Shown here: positions 28,958-41,600 of the stretch, piece after piece
How positions within the stretch are numbered: the first letter of the stretch is position 1
Layout: each line of letters starts with the position of its first letter
Assembly: GCA_964035545.1 (NCBI GenBank)
Contig: OZ037769.1
Location: forward strand, 2,575,001-2,635,000
Direction: 5' to 3'
DNA length: 60,000 nucleotides
From: Bugula neritina
Taxonomy: Eukaryota > Bryozoa > Gymnolaemata > Cheilostomatida > Bugulidae
Notes under the pieces: model-generated
What the model was told of the DNA's origin: nothing
Seen by the model: only the letters and a program-made list of their open reading frames with translations
The model's database searches: none
Position numbers and translations under genes: made by a program

Positions 28958-31900
28958 ATGGTTCTAGAATTTATTGACAAACTCTCTTTTGCAGGAGGCA
29001 TTTTAGATGCTGTCCATGACATTGGCAACAGCAATGTAACTCAGGTAAAAGATTCTTTAAATGAATAAAGATTACAAATAAAGTTTATTATCAATAGCCA
29101 AATGAAATCTATTCTGATTACAATTTTTTTATATATTATATAATCTAATATATAATTTAGTTAATTGGGTTCTAAATAAATTCTTATTTACATAAAATAT
29201 ATGAATATTTTACTTGTCAGCTCATTTTGTGTGTCCACTAAAACAGCTATACTAGGTTAGTGTTTTCATTTTCAGAGCTGTATATTGGGTTGTTCATGTT
29301 TGTGTTTATTTATAGAATGGAGCAGATGAGCTTTCCTATAGCAGTTCTGTGCCAGTTGGAGCCGGTCTTTCAAGTGTTGGCGCTTTTGGAAGACATAATT
29401 CCGTGTCCAACCCAGACGAAGTACTCGAGAATATACGTGCCCTTCGCAGGAATCTATTGGTGAGTATATCACTACGACCCCCCTGCTTTGTATTATGCGA
29501 AGGGTATTTTTCATTCAATGCATGAAGGCAGTGTCAATCGAATCAAATCACAATCATAGGTTAATTCGGGTTTTCATTTGATGTAATCTGTACAAGTATC
29601 CCATGCGTATTCATTCAATGCATTGAGACGTAGTGCAATAATAATAATCGAATAAAACCTGCGTCTGTGTCTATAGGCTGAGGAAAAGCACATGTCTAGA
29701 CGAAATACTCAGACTTCCGAGAATGAAAGAGAGGCTCAGTCTCTTGTTGCATCAGACAACTCTGTGGCTCAGAGCAAGATTTCTCTCAGAAGAGAGGATA
29801 ACCCCTCGTTACCTGCCTTGCAGTAAGAACTACTACTTCTTTGACACATAAGGCAGTTAATATACTGATTTCGTGGCAATATTTTAGTAAAATGTGTGAT
29901 TGGGACATTGGCTACAGTTTTCTATGCTTTCTCTCGGTGCATGTAAACAGCTGAGCTGTGGTATACTTCCAATTGCCTGTATTACGTCGTTACGTATTGC
30001 ATATTTTGTCAAGTGTCGAGTTTTGCTGTTGCAGTGAAACTCCAAAGGCAGCTGCCGGGTATTTCCTCAGTTTCCCGTTCTCCCAGCACGAGGTATGCTT
30101 GCATAACATGCTGTTTGTTTAATTTCTCTTTCACTCTGGTTAATGCTTACACATCTATATTCTTACATGTGACTAACAGTTAATAGTGACCATATAATTA
30201 CTTTTATTTTCATTGTTGATTGATTCTTCTATAGATAGTAGTAGTTACTAAAATAGAGGCGATTTAATTACCAAACATTAGTTTTACTAACTAGTTGTAA
30301 CAGATTTGTGTTCGTATCTCAGTCTGTGTTATAGCTGATCATGTAGCAGCCGTTTTACTAACTAACTTAGTAATTAATTGTAACAGACAGATTTTTGTTT
30401 GTTTTTATAGCTGCATTTTTTATTTGATTCTGCAGATAGCAAATCGGGACTCCTTAGTGTCGGATAGCGGACTGATGGTGAACAAGGAGACAGCTATCGA
30501 CTTCAGTGATATAGTACAGCTGGAGAGACAGGTACGGGGAGACGATCTACACACACTAGACGACTACATGCAGCTGGCTGTAGAGATCTCTGTGGAAGAC
30601 ACTGTCAGAGTGCACCAGGTCACAGGATCTCTAGAGGTGAACAGTAGTCAACACTTCCCGCTCAGTCACACCGTCAGCTCAGGAGACATGGTAGACAACT
30701 CCTGTCAGTGTCACCTCACGCAGCGACTCAACCTCGCTGACGCCGAGCTGCCGGAGGTAAAACTGTTTGATGTTTTTTAGCAGTTTTAAACGTCTTTCAT
30801 AATGTAAAGGCTAGTAACTGAAAATCCTTGCGTAATGTTTTAGAGAACCAGTCTGGGAGATATTCAGGCGTATCGACGACGTTTCTCTCTCAGCTCTCCT
30901 CTCCCCGACTCCAACAGTTCTGCCAGTCTGCCGGGAGTCTTGGATAAGTTTGCTTCCAACTTCACTCGCAGATTGGCTAACCAAATGCATCTGCATTCTA
31001 GTCTAATAGGTATGTAATTGTCTTATCTCTGTCTTGCGTGTCTAATAGAAGGTGTGGTTGTCTTCTCCCTGTTCTATGTGCTTAGTGGATTTGTAGTTGC
31101 CTTCTTTCTGTTGTGTTATACCCAGGATAATAGTAATTACCATCAGTTGAATGTAAAACTTATTAGCTGTGATTTCTTTGTTTTAACAACTTCTTTGTTT
31201 CAACAACATATATGATACATGCAACATCTTGAAGTGATTAAAATTCATTTGTTTAGTCACAAAATGTATTCGAATGGCCACTTCGTATTAGAATGAGAGA
31301 ATTATTTTTACAAAATACTGCAATTATAAGAAAGTGATGTTATAGGCTCCCTCCACCTGCATATTATCAGTGCACTGAACAAACACCTGTCGAGAGTGTC
31401 AACTGTGGACAATGTTGACAAGACAGATCGGCTGATTGTGTACTGGATGAGGTCTGTTAGTTTCCTCACCAATGTGAACAAGATCTTACTTGACCTGATA
31501 ACAAACTGCATCAACACGTACAAGTCTCATCGGCGCATGTGAGTGACCTGCATTTCTACCCTTCTTCTGTTTCACAACACTTTGCTATCTCCTGCAAGAA
31601 GAGACTTTGCCAGAAGAGATAGTAAAGTGTTGATCAAGCACGCACACGATATGTCAGCTAGGGTTGGAAGCCAGTTGGTATCTTTTATAAAAAAGCTAGA
31701 AATATTTGCTATGACCTAGAGTTTACACGTCATTACTTAATACTTAGTAGTATTCGTTCTTTCCTATTAATCTATCAGCCAATCAGATAGCATTTCCTGT
31801 CAGATTCAGCGTGTGGCAGAATTTCATAAAATGGGTTTATGAAACGTACCAGGCTGTTACCTTGCCAACTAGTTCAATCCCTAATATTTGTCAAATACAC

Positions 31901-32198
31901 TTCAAACTTGCAATATTTGATGTATCATGTGACAATTTATTTTTTATTGATTGATATTTTATATAAAAGCAACCACATCTGAAAGGGTTTGACCGTCTAG
32001 GGTGTCCTTTGTAGGAGTAACGACAATGTACCCTACCCGGAGATATTCTCCAGAGTGACTCGAGCATCACAACCACAAGTCTACCGAGCTGTGACTTCTC
32101 TCTCTTTCTCTCAGGGTTTATCTACAAGAAATAGAAAACTACATTCTGTAAACCGACCTCAGTCTACTAAAACTGTAAGAGAATTGTCCTCACTCTAA
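28958..32198 (+). CDS. unrecognised 432-aa protein, 8 exons
   Basis: Exons: 28958-29044, 29316-29459, 29677-29822, 30035-30092, 30436-30756, 30844-31009, 31346-31538 and 32015-32198 (TAA). All borders are AG/GT and all phases agree, giving 432 codons. The start follows AAG with a clean in-frame ATG. No signal peptide or clear membrane segment is seen. Exons 1-2 hold a short conserved-looking N-terminus (LEFIDKLSFAGGILDAVHDI) and an Arg-rich helix (EVLENIRALRRNLL). The middle is Ser/Gln-rich and probably disordered. The C-terminal half is helical, with FASNFTRRLANQM and a long amphipathic segment around YWMRSVSFLTNVNKILLDL. I do not recognise the family and assign no function. The coding exons are markedly less AT-rich than the introns, which supports a real gene. 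Confidence 0.85.
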
Positions 32199-32723
32199 AT
32201 GTGAATTTCTAGTTCTCAGTGAGTTTTCCTGTAGACTATTTATAAATATACAAGCAGTGGTTACTATAAAACTAACAGGTTTTGTTGCATCAAAAACAAC
32301 ACAATACTGTGAGTTATCTTCACTTGTGGATCAGTGTTAAATATCGTAGCATCTTCTCTCAATCAATATTAATCAATACTCAATAGTAGACAATGTGTTT
32401 AGTTTGATTTTATTACATTGAAATATTAGCCCAAGTTGCTACATCTGCTACATGTTAGTTGAGTTGGGTTTAGCTTGTAATCTCCCGAAAGAGATTGTTG
32501 GATCAAAGTCTATTTGTCAATTTTACAATAATGTTGTCGGATCTACATGGTGTGATTCAATGTAGCTTCTTTAAATCTGTGTCAGCACAAACCAAGTCCG
32601 GCTGATTATTGAATGGAAACTGCAGCGTAATCTTTAATAGAATTTAATTGATTACATTACAATATGCCTTACAACAAAGTTTTATACAAAAACTGGCTCA
32701 CTCAACATGTAAAACTAATTGTA

Positions 32724-32729
32724 AATAAA
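32724..32729 (+). terminator. polyadenylation signal of the 432-aa gene
   Basis: AATAAA lies about 525 nt after the stop, with a second copy near 32743. The following 32800-33700 spacer is AT-rich, with no supported gene. Confidence 0.5.
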
Positions 32730-33738
32730 AAACAAGTTCTGTAATAAATAAATGGAATTTGTGTTGAACAGATGCACTACTGAATATTAATTATTATATT
32801 TAGTGATAAAAATATTTTAAACTATCTGCCAATATTTCATCATGAATAGACATTTATTTTTTCTCCGAATTTGGAAATTTAGCCATCAGCTTTATTGAAC
32901 TGCTTCACCTTGCATGATGCAACACTATTATTGAAAAATCAAAAAATTCTAGTCCAACAACTGCAGTCTTTGTCTTGTGTTATTACTTAACACAGCTTTG
33001 TTTCCAATCTAGCAGACTGCCCTTCCTTTCATATATAGGCACTCCTTTATTAGCTGAATGATGTTCATTTCTTTGTTAGTTTTATATCACTAAATAAGTA
33101 CTATTATATCATACTTAACCACTCCTGTTGCAGCTGCACAAGGTGCAGCTTATAACACCTTCTTTGTTCTAGCAGATGTGTTATATCATTCATAAGCTTT
33201 TTATTGCACAAAGCTACTCAATGCTGGCATCAAACTGTGATAAACTATTTCAACATCATATTGTCAATATTTATAATGAGTTCCGTTTTGAAATTTATTT
33301 TACAAGCTATAATGAATTATTGTGCCATACATAATGAGTGCATACATTTCATTTGTATCAATATGTTTTTTCATGGAAATAGGCATTTTTTAAATATTCA
33401 TCACATTTTCCTAGAAATCAGATTTCTATCATATGTGTCGAAATGTCACTAAACATTTTTCCCATTTCCAAGACCTTTTAGTTAGCCCCAGATTATTGTT
33501 TGAAATCATGATGAGGTTGATCATACGGAACACTATAAGGTCTATATCTACATTGATGCAGTTTAGCCCCGCCCCCTCTCTCTGATTGGGCAGTTTAAAC
33601 ACTCCATGGCTTACATATATATTAGCAGATGGATTTACAAAATGTGCTATTAAATGCAGAAGTTTTTATTTGCAAAAACTCCTCGCTTCAATTGCTCTGT
33701 GTTTTTTTTTGTGATTGTGGTTTCAACACTGACCTGGT

Positions 33739-36700
33739 ATGGCCGCATGTGAACAGACGACTCCCTATGGCTATCAAATTAAAATGAGATCTAGTGCTGT
33801 GGTACAGTTTTAGTTAGATATGTTAGAACTTGGCTAAACTTGAATGAACTGCATATGCCATTGAGATTAGCTGAGATTTGTTCTGATAGTGATGATATTA
33901 CAATAAACATCTATATGTAATGGACTTGAACTATTGAGTAATATGTGCGAAGGTTTTATAATGTGACTGACAACATGTAAACAGTTGGCTAATAGTAAAT
34001 AGTATTTCTGTAAACAAGATGCTTTTGACATGTCATAAAAAGGTCAATTGCCTTACATTACTTTATTAAAGTGTAGTAATCAGAAATTTCAATATAACCC
34101 AAGTTCTTCAATTTTCTAATGAGTTTTAGTTCGAGTTCTAATTAAAAATCTCATGAGAACACAACTTCTTTTACTACATTTCTCATGTAAAACACAGGCT
34201 TTTCCCTTATTACCTTTATTGTTCCTATACTATTAGTTAGTAAGCTTGAGAGTGCAGCTGTACTAGGATTTATCTGCCCTTCTTGACACTCTACTATATA
34301 TGCAGTACTCTCTCCCTATCTCACTAAGCTGTAGGGGGGGGGGGGGGGGGGGCCAAAACCTCAATCTGTGACACAATAGAATGTCAGGTCTAACTCACGG
34401 TTCCGTTAAATTCGGCCATTTTGTCCATATACACGCATGCATAAGCCATAAAACATGGGTCTAATGGGGATCTATGGGATTTCATGAGAAATGGAACTGC
34501 GAGATATGGAGAAAGCATTGTGTATAGAAATTACTTTAGTTTGACTTTTGTTCATTTAAGCTCTCTCTAATGGAGCAGGTACAACCCCACCCCTCCCCTA
34601 ATTTATACTTTCATTTTGTTTAGTTTTTACGTTATCTTTCATAGTTCAGGTGGTGTGACAAAAGAATTACTGTTTCATTCTGAATAATGTTCAGGTAATT
34701 TTATAAACTTAATTTACATTTTTAGAATTCGAGAAAACATACAAACTACAGTTCTAGATTTGACAGAAAGAGCAGTTCAAATTTTACCCGGGCTTCAACT
34801 GGAAGTGTAAGTGAGGATTTCTGGCTTTATTCAGACTATCTTTATTACTAAATAAAAAAACTCACTTTTGTTTTTCAATTCTCCATCTCTGTGAGAACCC
34901 CAGGTGGTAGGAGTGTATCTATTGTGGTACAGGATCCCTTTTTGACACCACCAGCAGTCCTTACCGCGGGACTCCAACCCATGACCCGACACTTACTTGG
35001 CCACTTTTCTAACCTTTTACTAAAATATAATTTTATAAGAAAAGACACAAATTTAAAATGTGTCCTTTCTCAACTTGGAGTATAACGTGTAACATGTATA
35101 CCCTAATACACTGATGGTATAATAATTATAGTACTTGCTGATGGTATAGTTATTATGATTTGATGTTACAGAGTTACTTTAGTTGGAGGAACTCAACAGC
35201 ACACAATTCTGATGTTAAGGTATTATTTTGTCCTTTAAACAATGTTTTATCACCAATAAGCAAGTTAAAAAACGATATTTTTTATGTAAATAATATTGGA
35301 ATAGCTTGCTGTGTATTGTTTTGAGGTGCAAGGCCTCTTTTTAAAGAGAAATTATCTGAATAACAGTGCTAGAGGCATTGTCAGGAAAATTAGTTTATGG
35401 TGGTTTTGGTACTTTGGAAAAACATACTTTTAAACAATTCTCCATTGATGTATACAGTAAATAGTTTAGGTGCAGCATGTAAGAGGTAGTTCCGGCGGCA
35501 TAAGAGGTTTTTTACTTGCATAAATAACCTAAGCAAACATCTACACTCCTACTACTCAACTTCATAGATAAAATATCAATGAAGTTGAGTAGTAGGAGTG
35601 GAGATGTTTGCCTAGATTATTTGTTGTTAGATAAAATATCAAACAACAAAGCAAATTACCCACTAATTACAGTAGATAAAAAAAGAGAAAAACAATAAAA
35701 AACAGAATAAACAAAATATAAATAGAATTGGAAATGTAAGCAATGCAAAATATTGTACTGTTGGAAGGATATTGAGTTTTTTTTAGTAATGTAATAAGTT
35801 ATTAAAATGTTAATTTTGAGTTTGTGTAAAGAGATAAAAATGCTTTATCATAGTTATTTGAGACTTCCACTTGTGATAGTTATTTTTTGTTCATTTTGTG
35901 TACTTTTCTACTTGCATGGCGCCAAAATTGTGTTTCCATAAGACATACCTTAAACTAATATTAGTGTAGAAAATAAGCCAGACCCAAACAAATGTTTTCC
36001 GGCACTTACAGTATACTGTTTACGTACCTATTTTCTTTAATTAAATTGTCTCAGATTTTTCTCTCTCATTGTTAAAACTTTATTTGACTAGAAATAACAG
36101 CTTTTTGTGTAGCCGTAATAGTTGTCTCAAATATATAATACATTGTCTGGTAGGTTTTCTAATAGTAAAATAAAATTGCAATAGATGATTGACTAGCATG
36201 TTTCTTGTTGACCTGGTTAGATTGAGATAGATGCAGTAGTGGAGAATTTGGGGAAAACCTGTTTTCTAGATATATTTCAACCCACACCCCAAACAAAAAT
36301 TCTCAGATAATTACTTTACTATAAAGATGTCTCACTATTACACCAGATCTTGGTTGTAGTTAGAGTAATAAATAGTATCAATACAAAAGTGACTGAAGAA
36401 CTTTCAGCACAACTTTATCATAGCAATCATGTCTGCCCAGCTACTCGTACTGTAGTGTCAATGACTTTTCTGGTCTTCTTTAGAAAACTTCAAACGAGAC
36501 TAAAATTGCTGGAAAGTTGGAGTTCTTAGATAAGTTGTACAAGACGCTGACTCACGATGAACAGCATCTGCTGCTGGCGGTAATGCACTCTGTTCTGTTT
36601 TTCCCTATATTATTATTATCACAAACTCAAGCTGCTAGCATTTTGCAAGGCTCGTGACTCCTAGGTGACCCCTAGAGTCACTTGGGGACGGAGCAATATT

Positions 36701-38536
36701 CCGAAGGTCCATTAGTCCGAAGGTCCATTAGTCCGAAGGTCCATTAGTCCGAAGGTCCATTAGTCCGAAAATTAGTAGACACATGATAGTAAAGAGCATC
36801 CTCACTGAGAATATCATTGATTTCACTCACAATCTAGTTTAAGTTCTTGTTATGTTAATGCTATGTGGATGGCATGCGTGTTGCCTACTTGTGATTGTTT
36901 AGCCTGAGATTACACTATGACCAGAAAACAGCTGCCTCAATTAGGGCTGCATCATTATGGCTGCTTTATAAAAAAAGTACACAGCAAGCTATTCACTACC
37001 CTGTTAGCTAGCAAGCCTGTAATTAGTATGTACACATCAGTATCTTCTCATCTCTAAGTGTTCACTGAAGCATGAAGTGCTGCGCAATGATGATAACTTA
37101 GGAAAAAAATTTACTAGCATTTAATTAGTATTACTTATTTTACAGCTAGTGTAAAAATGACAGGGGACTGCAATTCTATTCCAGCTACAGTCAGTCACCT
37201 TATATAGGCCATAAATGTTGACTATTTATAAACTGAGAAACTAAAGTAAAAACATGAAACCAGTAAAATTAAAGCCAAGCAAACATTTTGTGTCTACCGT
37301 ACTGTATTTATGACAAGCTTGGTAAAAATTTACCGGGCACCTCATAACTTATAAAAAAAAGGTTGCATTTGAAGTTAGCGTAAAAAAAAATGGTTTGTTT
37401 TAGAATTTTGCTATTGAATGTAATAGTAAATCTCTGGCTTGGTAGTTATTTATTTGGTATCGCATTCAAACTCTTTAATTATCTGTAAGCTGCTAAGCTG
37501 CATTATTATATTAATTAAATTATGCATATATCTATTTCAATTAAAAATATCTCTTTGTAATTAAAAATTTCTTTAATTAGGGATATCTGTAAAAATGCAT
37601 TGAAGACTAAAAATTATAAACATCCTGGACACTACTCTAAAATCAAATAAACAAAGCTGCACACCATAATATACCAAACCAAACAAATCCACAAGATACT
37701 CCGATAAGGGCAACCTTCTAGCTGTAACTGCCTGGCTGGGGCCACACTATTGGTATATAAGAATTCAGTCCAGCCAAATAAAACCTCACCTATAGAGGTG
37801 CTATAGAATCGAAATTTAAAAACCATGTTGTAGATCTTTCTGTTCCTCAAAGCAACTTTTTTGAAATTTTCAATAGCTTTTATAAATTTTCTATAAAATA
37901 TAAGTGATTTATACACTACAAATATGATTTTTTCCTAAGTTATCATCATTGGGCAGCACTTCATGCTTCAGTGAACACGTAGAGATGAAAAGATACTGAT
38001 GCGCACATACTAATTACAGGCTTGCTAGCTAACAGGCTAGTGAATAGCTTGCTGTGTACTTTGTTTATAAAGCAGCCATAATGGAATGTTGATAGATGAT
38101 GCAGCCCTAATTGAGGCAGCTGTTTTCTGGTCATAGTGTAATCTCAGGCTAAACAATCACAAGTAGGCAACACGCATGCCACCCACATAGCAATAACATA
38201 ACAAGAACTTAAACTAGATTGTGAGTGAAATCAATGATATCCTCAGTGAGGATGCTCTTTACTATCATGTGTCTACTAATTTTCGGACTAATGGACCTTC
38301 GGACTAATGGACCTTCGGACTAATGGGCCTTCGGACTAATGGGCCTTCGGACTAATGGGCCTTCGGAATATTGACTAGTCACCGAGTCACTTGAGCTCTC
38401 TGGCTTGAGTTTACACACCTTTTAAATATGCTTTAGTAGAAACATAAGTTTCTAGTATTGCGAAGGTGTGGGCCATGGTACTCTGTTCTGTGCTGATGAG
38501 GGGACAAACCCCGAAACAGCCGCTGTCCACAGATTG

Positions 38537-38606
<70 letters not shown>

Positions 38607-41600
38607 AAACTCACATAGCACTGCAAACTGAAAAAATCAAAATTCATCATGATTTTCAAATAGCTATTTCTCTTATTGCTAACTGTCAAATATTTCATTC
38701 AACATTATAAAAGTGATTTCATGTATTAGAAATTTATATTACAACAACTAGTTTGTATATGTGTTGAAACTCAACATCCTGGTGATTTTGTTGACAAAAT
38801 TCTGAAAAAATTAAAACAATCATAGTTCATTTCCTTAAAACAAATTGTATTGCTAAATGTCTGTACTTAGTTATATGACTTCTATATACTCTAAATCAGT
38901 GTATGTGTAATATAATACAACAGTGATCTTTTTGCATATCTTACTTGCAAATATTATGGGCTAAACCTAAATCTGTACTGAAAAGTGGAAATTGGAATCC
39001 AAAGTTCCAAGTAATATTTCACTTGTTGTCAATTATTCATTGGAAAACTCAATACATTCCAGTATTAGGTTATCACAGTGTTTAATGTTAGCTAATCAAA
39101 TATCAAAGTTGACTCGCAGTGATTCCTGGTAAAGTAGCAAATCATATAATTTCTTTCTCATTTTTCTTATTAAGCAACCCAGATCTTTCCACTTAAGTAA
39201 TATAACACACTTTCAGTGCACTATAACTAGGGATTATTATGACCCCCCCCCCATAGCGTAGATCACATGTTTATGCTGCTATGGTGGTGATGGGTCATCC
39301 ATTTCTGCTTCACCAAATCTTTTCTTCGGGATTAGAGCGTTGATGAATAATATAATAGAAAAGGTCTTCCATAGCATGATTTAAAAGCTGGAGGACTAAT
39401 AAATCAATTTAATATAATTGGTCACCTTTCACCGCTGCGCTCCTTCGAGAGTGGCGGGAAATCCACGCCCCCCCCCCCCCCCATCTCACATATCTCTAAA
39501 GAGAACATTGTTATAGACATCTCATTATATTCTATAAATATATTTGATATAATGATACTTTCATAAAAATTCCTCTCTTTAGAGATAGATATGTAAGATA
39601 GATGGGTGTCGAATGATCAAAGTAACTTTATTAAAGCATTTTTATGGACATATATTATATAAATCTATTTAATATAATGATACGTTCATAACAATTGCTC
39701 TCTTTAGAGATATGTAAGATGGAAGGGTGTCGATTGATTAAAGTATCTTGAGTTATATGATACCCTGCATACGATACAACATATTATGATATTAAAGCTG
39801 ATGTAAGGACACTCGTAAATCTATTTAGGTGCAGTGGTGGAGAAATTTAATAGCCCTGCTCTTGAGGAATTTTAGTTTGGGGAGCGTGTTGAAATTCCCA
39901 TGAGAACATGACTACATTTGCTACATTTCTAATCTAGAACACAGGCTTTTCTCAAGTTCTCTGTTACTGCACCTACATGGCGTAATGCAGTAAATGCTGT
40001 CTGTTTGTTTACTGGCTATATATTGAGTTTTATTAATTGTTCATCTCCAGAGATGATTGCATAAAAATAGGAGTTTTTGGCTAATAAAACCAAGAAGTCA
40101 TGTTTTCACATTATGTCTATTAATATTACTCCAGTTTTTTCCTCGTCCAATAATTTTCCTCCAACAATTTAGCAGACAGATGTCTAGGTTTGTAATTAAT
40201 GTTCCAGGTGGTTTTCTATTTCCAACTTTCTGAAACTTTCCTGGTTCCTATATATTTTATCAACTCTGCTTACTATTTATTAATTAAAGTTTTTTATGCA
40301 TAGATTCGAGCTTAACATATAATAAGATTCTAAGCTATATATTATAGTATATATTATAGTATATATTCTATTATATATTATAGTATATATTCTATTATAT
40401 ATTATGTACTATATATTATATTATATTATATATTCTATTATATATTATACTATATATTATATTTTATTATATATTATGCTACATATTATATTATATATTT
40501 AATCCTCGAAGTAAAGGTATGATGTTGTAGCTGTTTGCCGTTGCCAATGGGCATGCTCAGGAATCGGACGTCAGTGAGAAGGAGCTCCACTTGATCTTCT
40601 CCATCACCACAGGATATAACTTTACGTTAGCTCAGTGCAGGAAGTTCATAGCAGAGGTCGACGTGGACGACGATATGAGTCTCGGCTTGTATGACTTCTT
40701 GGCTGTGCTCTATCTTACCGAGTCTTACCTAATAGCCATCGCAGGTAATTCCTACACTGCTTCTGCAGGTAGTATTTATATTGCTGGCAGACTGTATACT
40801 TGGTATACTCTGTACTATGTACTCTGTGTACTCAGTGTACTCTTTACTATATACTCTGTATATTCTGTAATATGTACTGTATACTCTCTACAGTCTACTG
40901 TATACTATATACTCTACATACTATATACTATATACTCTACATACTATATACTATATTATACTCTACATACCATATACTATATACTCTACATACTATATAC
41001 TCTACTACATACTCTATATACTCTACATACTATATACTCTACATACTATATACTCTGTACTATGTACTGTAGGCGGCTTTCTAGACTCCAAACTCGCCCA
41101 GTTATCTCTCTCCTTCACCTCCACTCACGCCCTTCTCTTCACTGCCCTCTCTCAACTCTGTCTACTCCACCATCTCAAACTTCCTGAGGTGAGCTCAACG
41201 TCATCTCATATAAAACAGCCTCGTAGCACAATTAAACAAAGTATTAGAGGCAATCTGAAATGTTCTCTGTCCAATTTCAGCATAGAAATATCTTCCATCA
41301 CCTGACGAGTCCTCCTCCATTTCACGGCAGCGCTGCTGCCTTTGAACAGACGTTTGTCAGACCCAAACTCTTCTCTTTCTCTCTTCTGGGTCAACATAAT
41401 TCATACTTCGACTTGATTGGCTGGAAACTGATGAACTCCACTTTAGTGAGATTACCTCCCCTTGCCAGGTGTGTATACCTGCTTTCCACCCCTTACCAGG
41501 TGTGTATAAATGCTCTCCACCCCTTATCACCCTTTACCAGGTGTGTATACCTGCTCTCCACCCCTTGCTATTTGTGTATAACTACTTTCCACCCTTTGTC

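Noticed and set aside
36690-36775. Regular short repeats that could suggest a CRISPR array
   Set aside because: The units are directly adjacent without spacers and lie at the tips of a foldback transposon in a eukaryotic genome.
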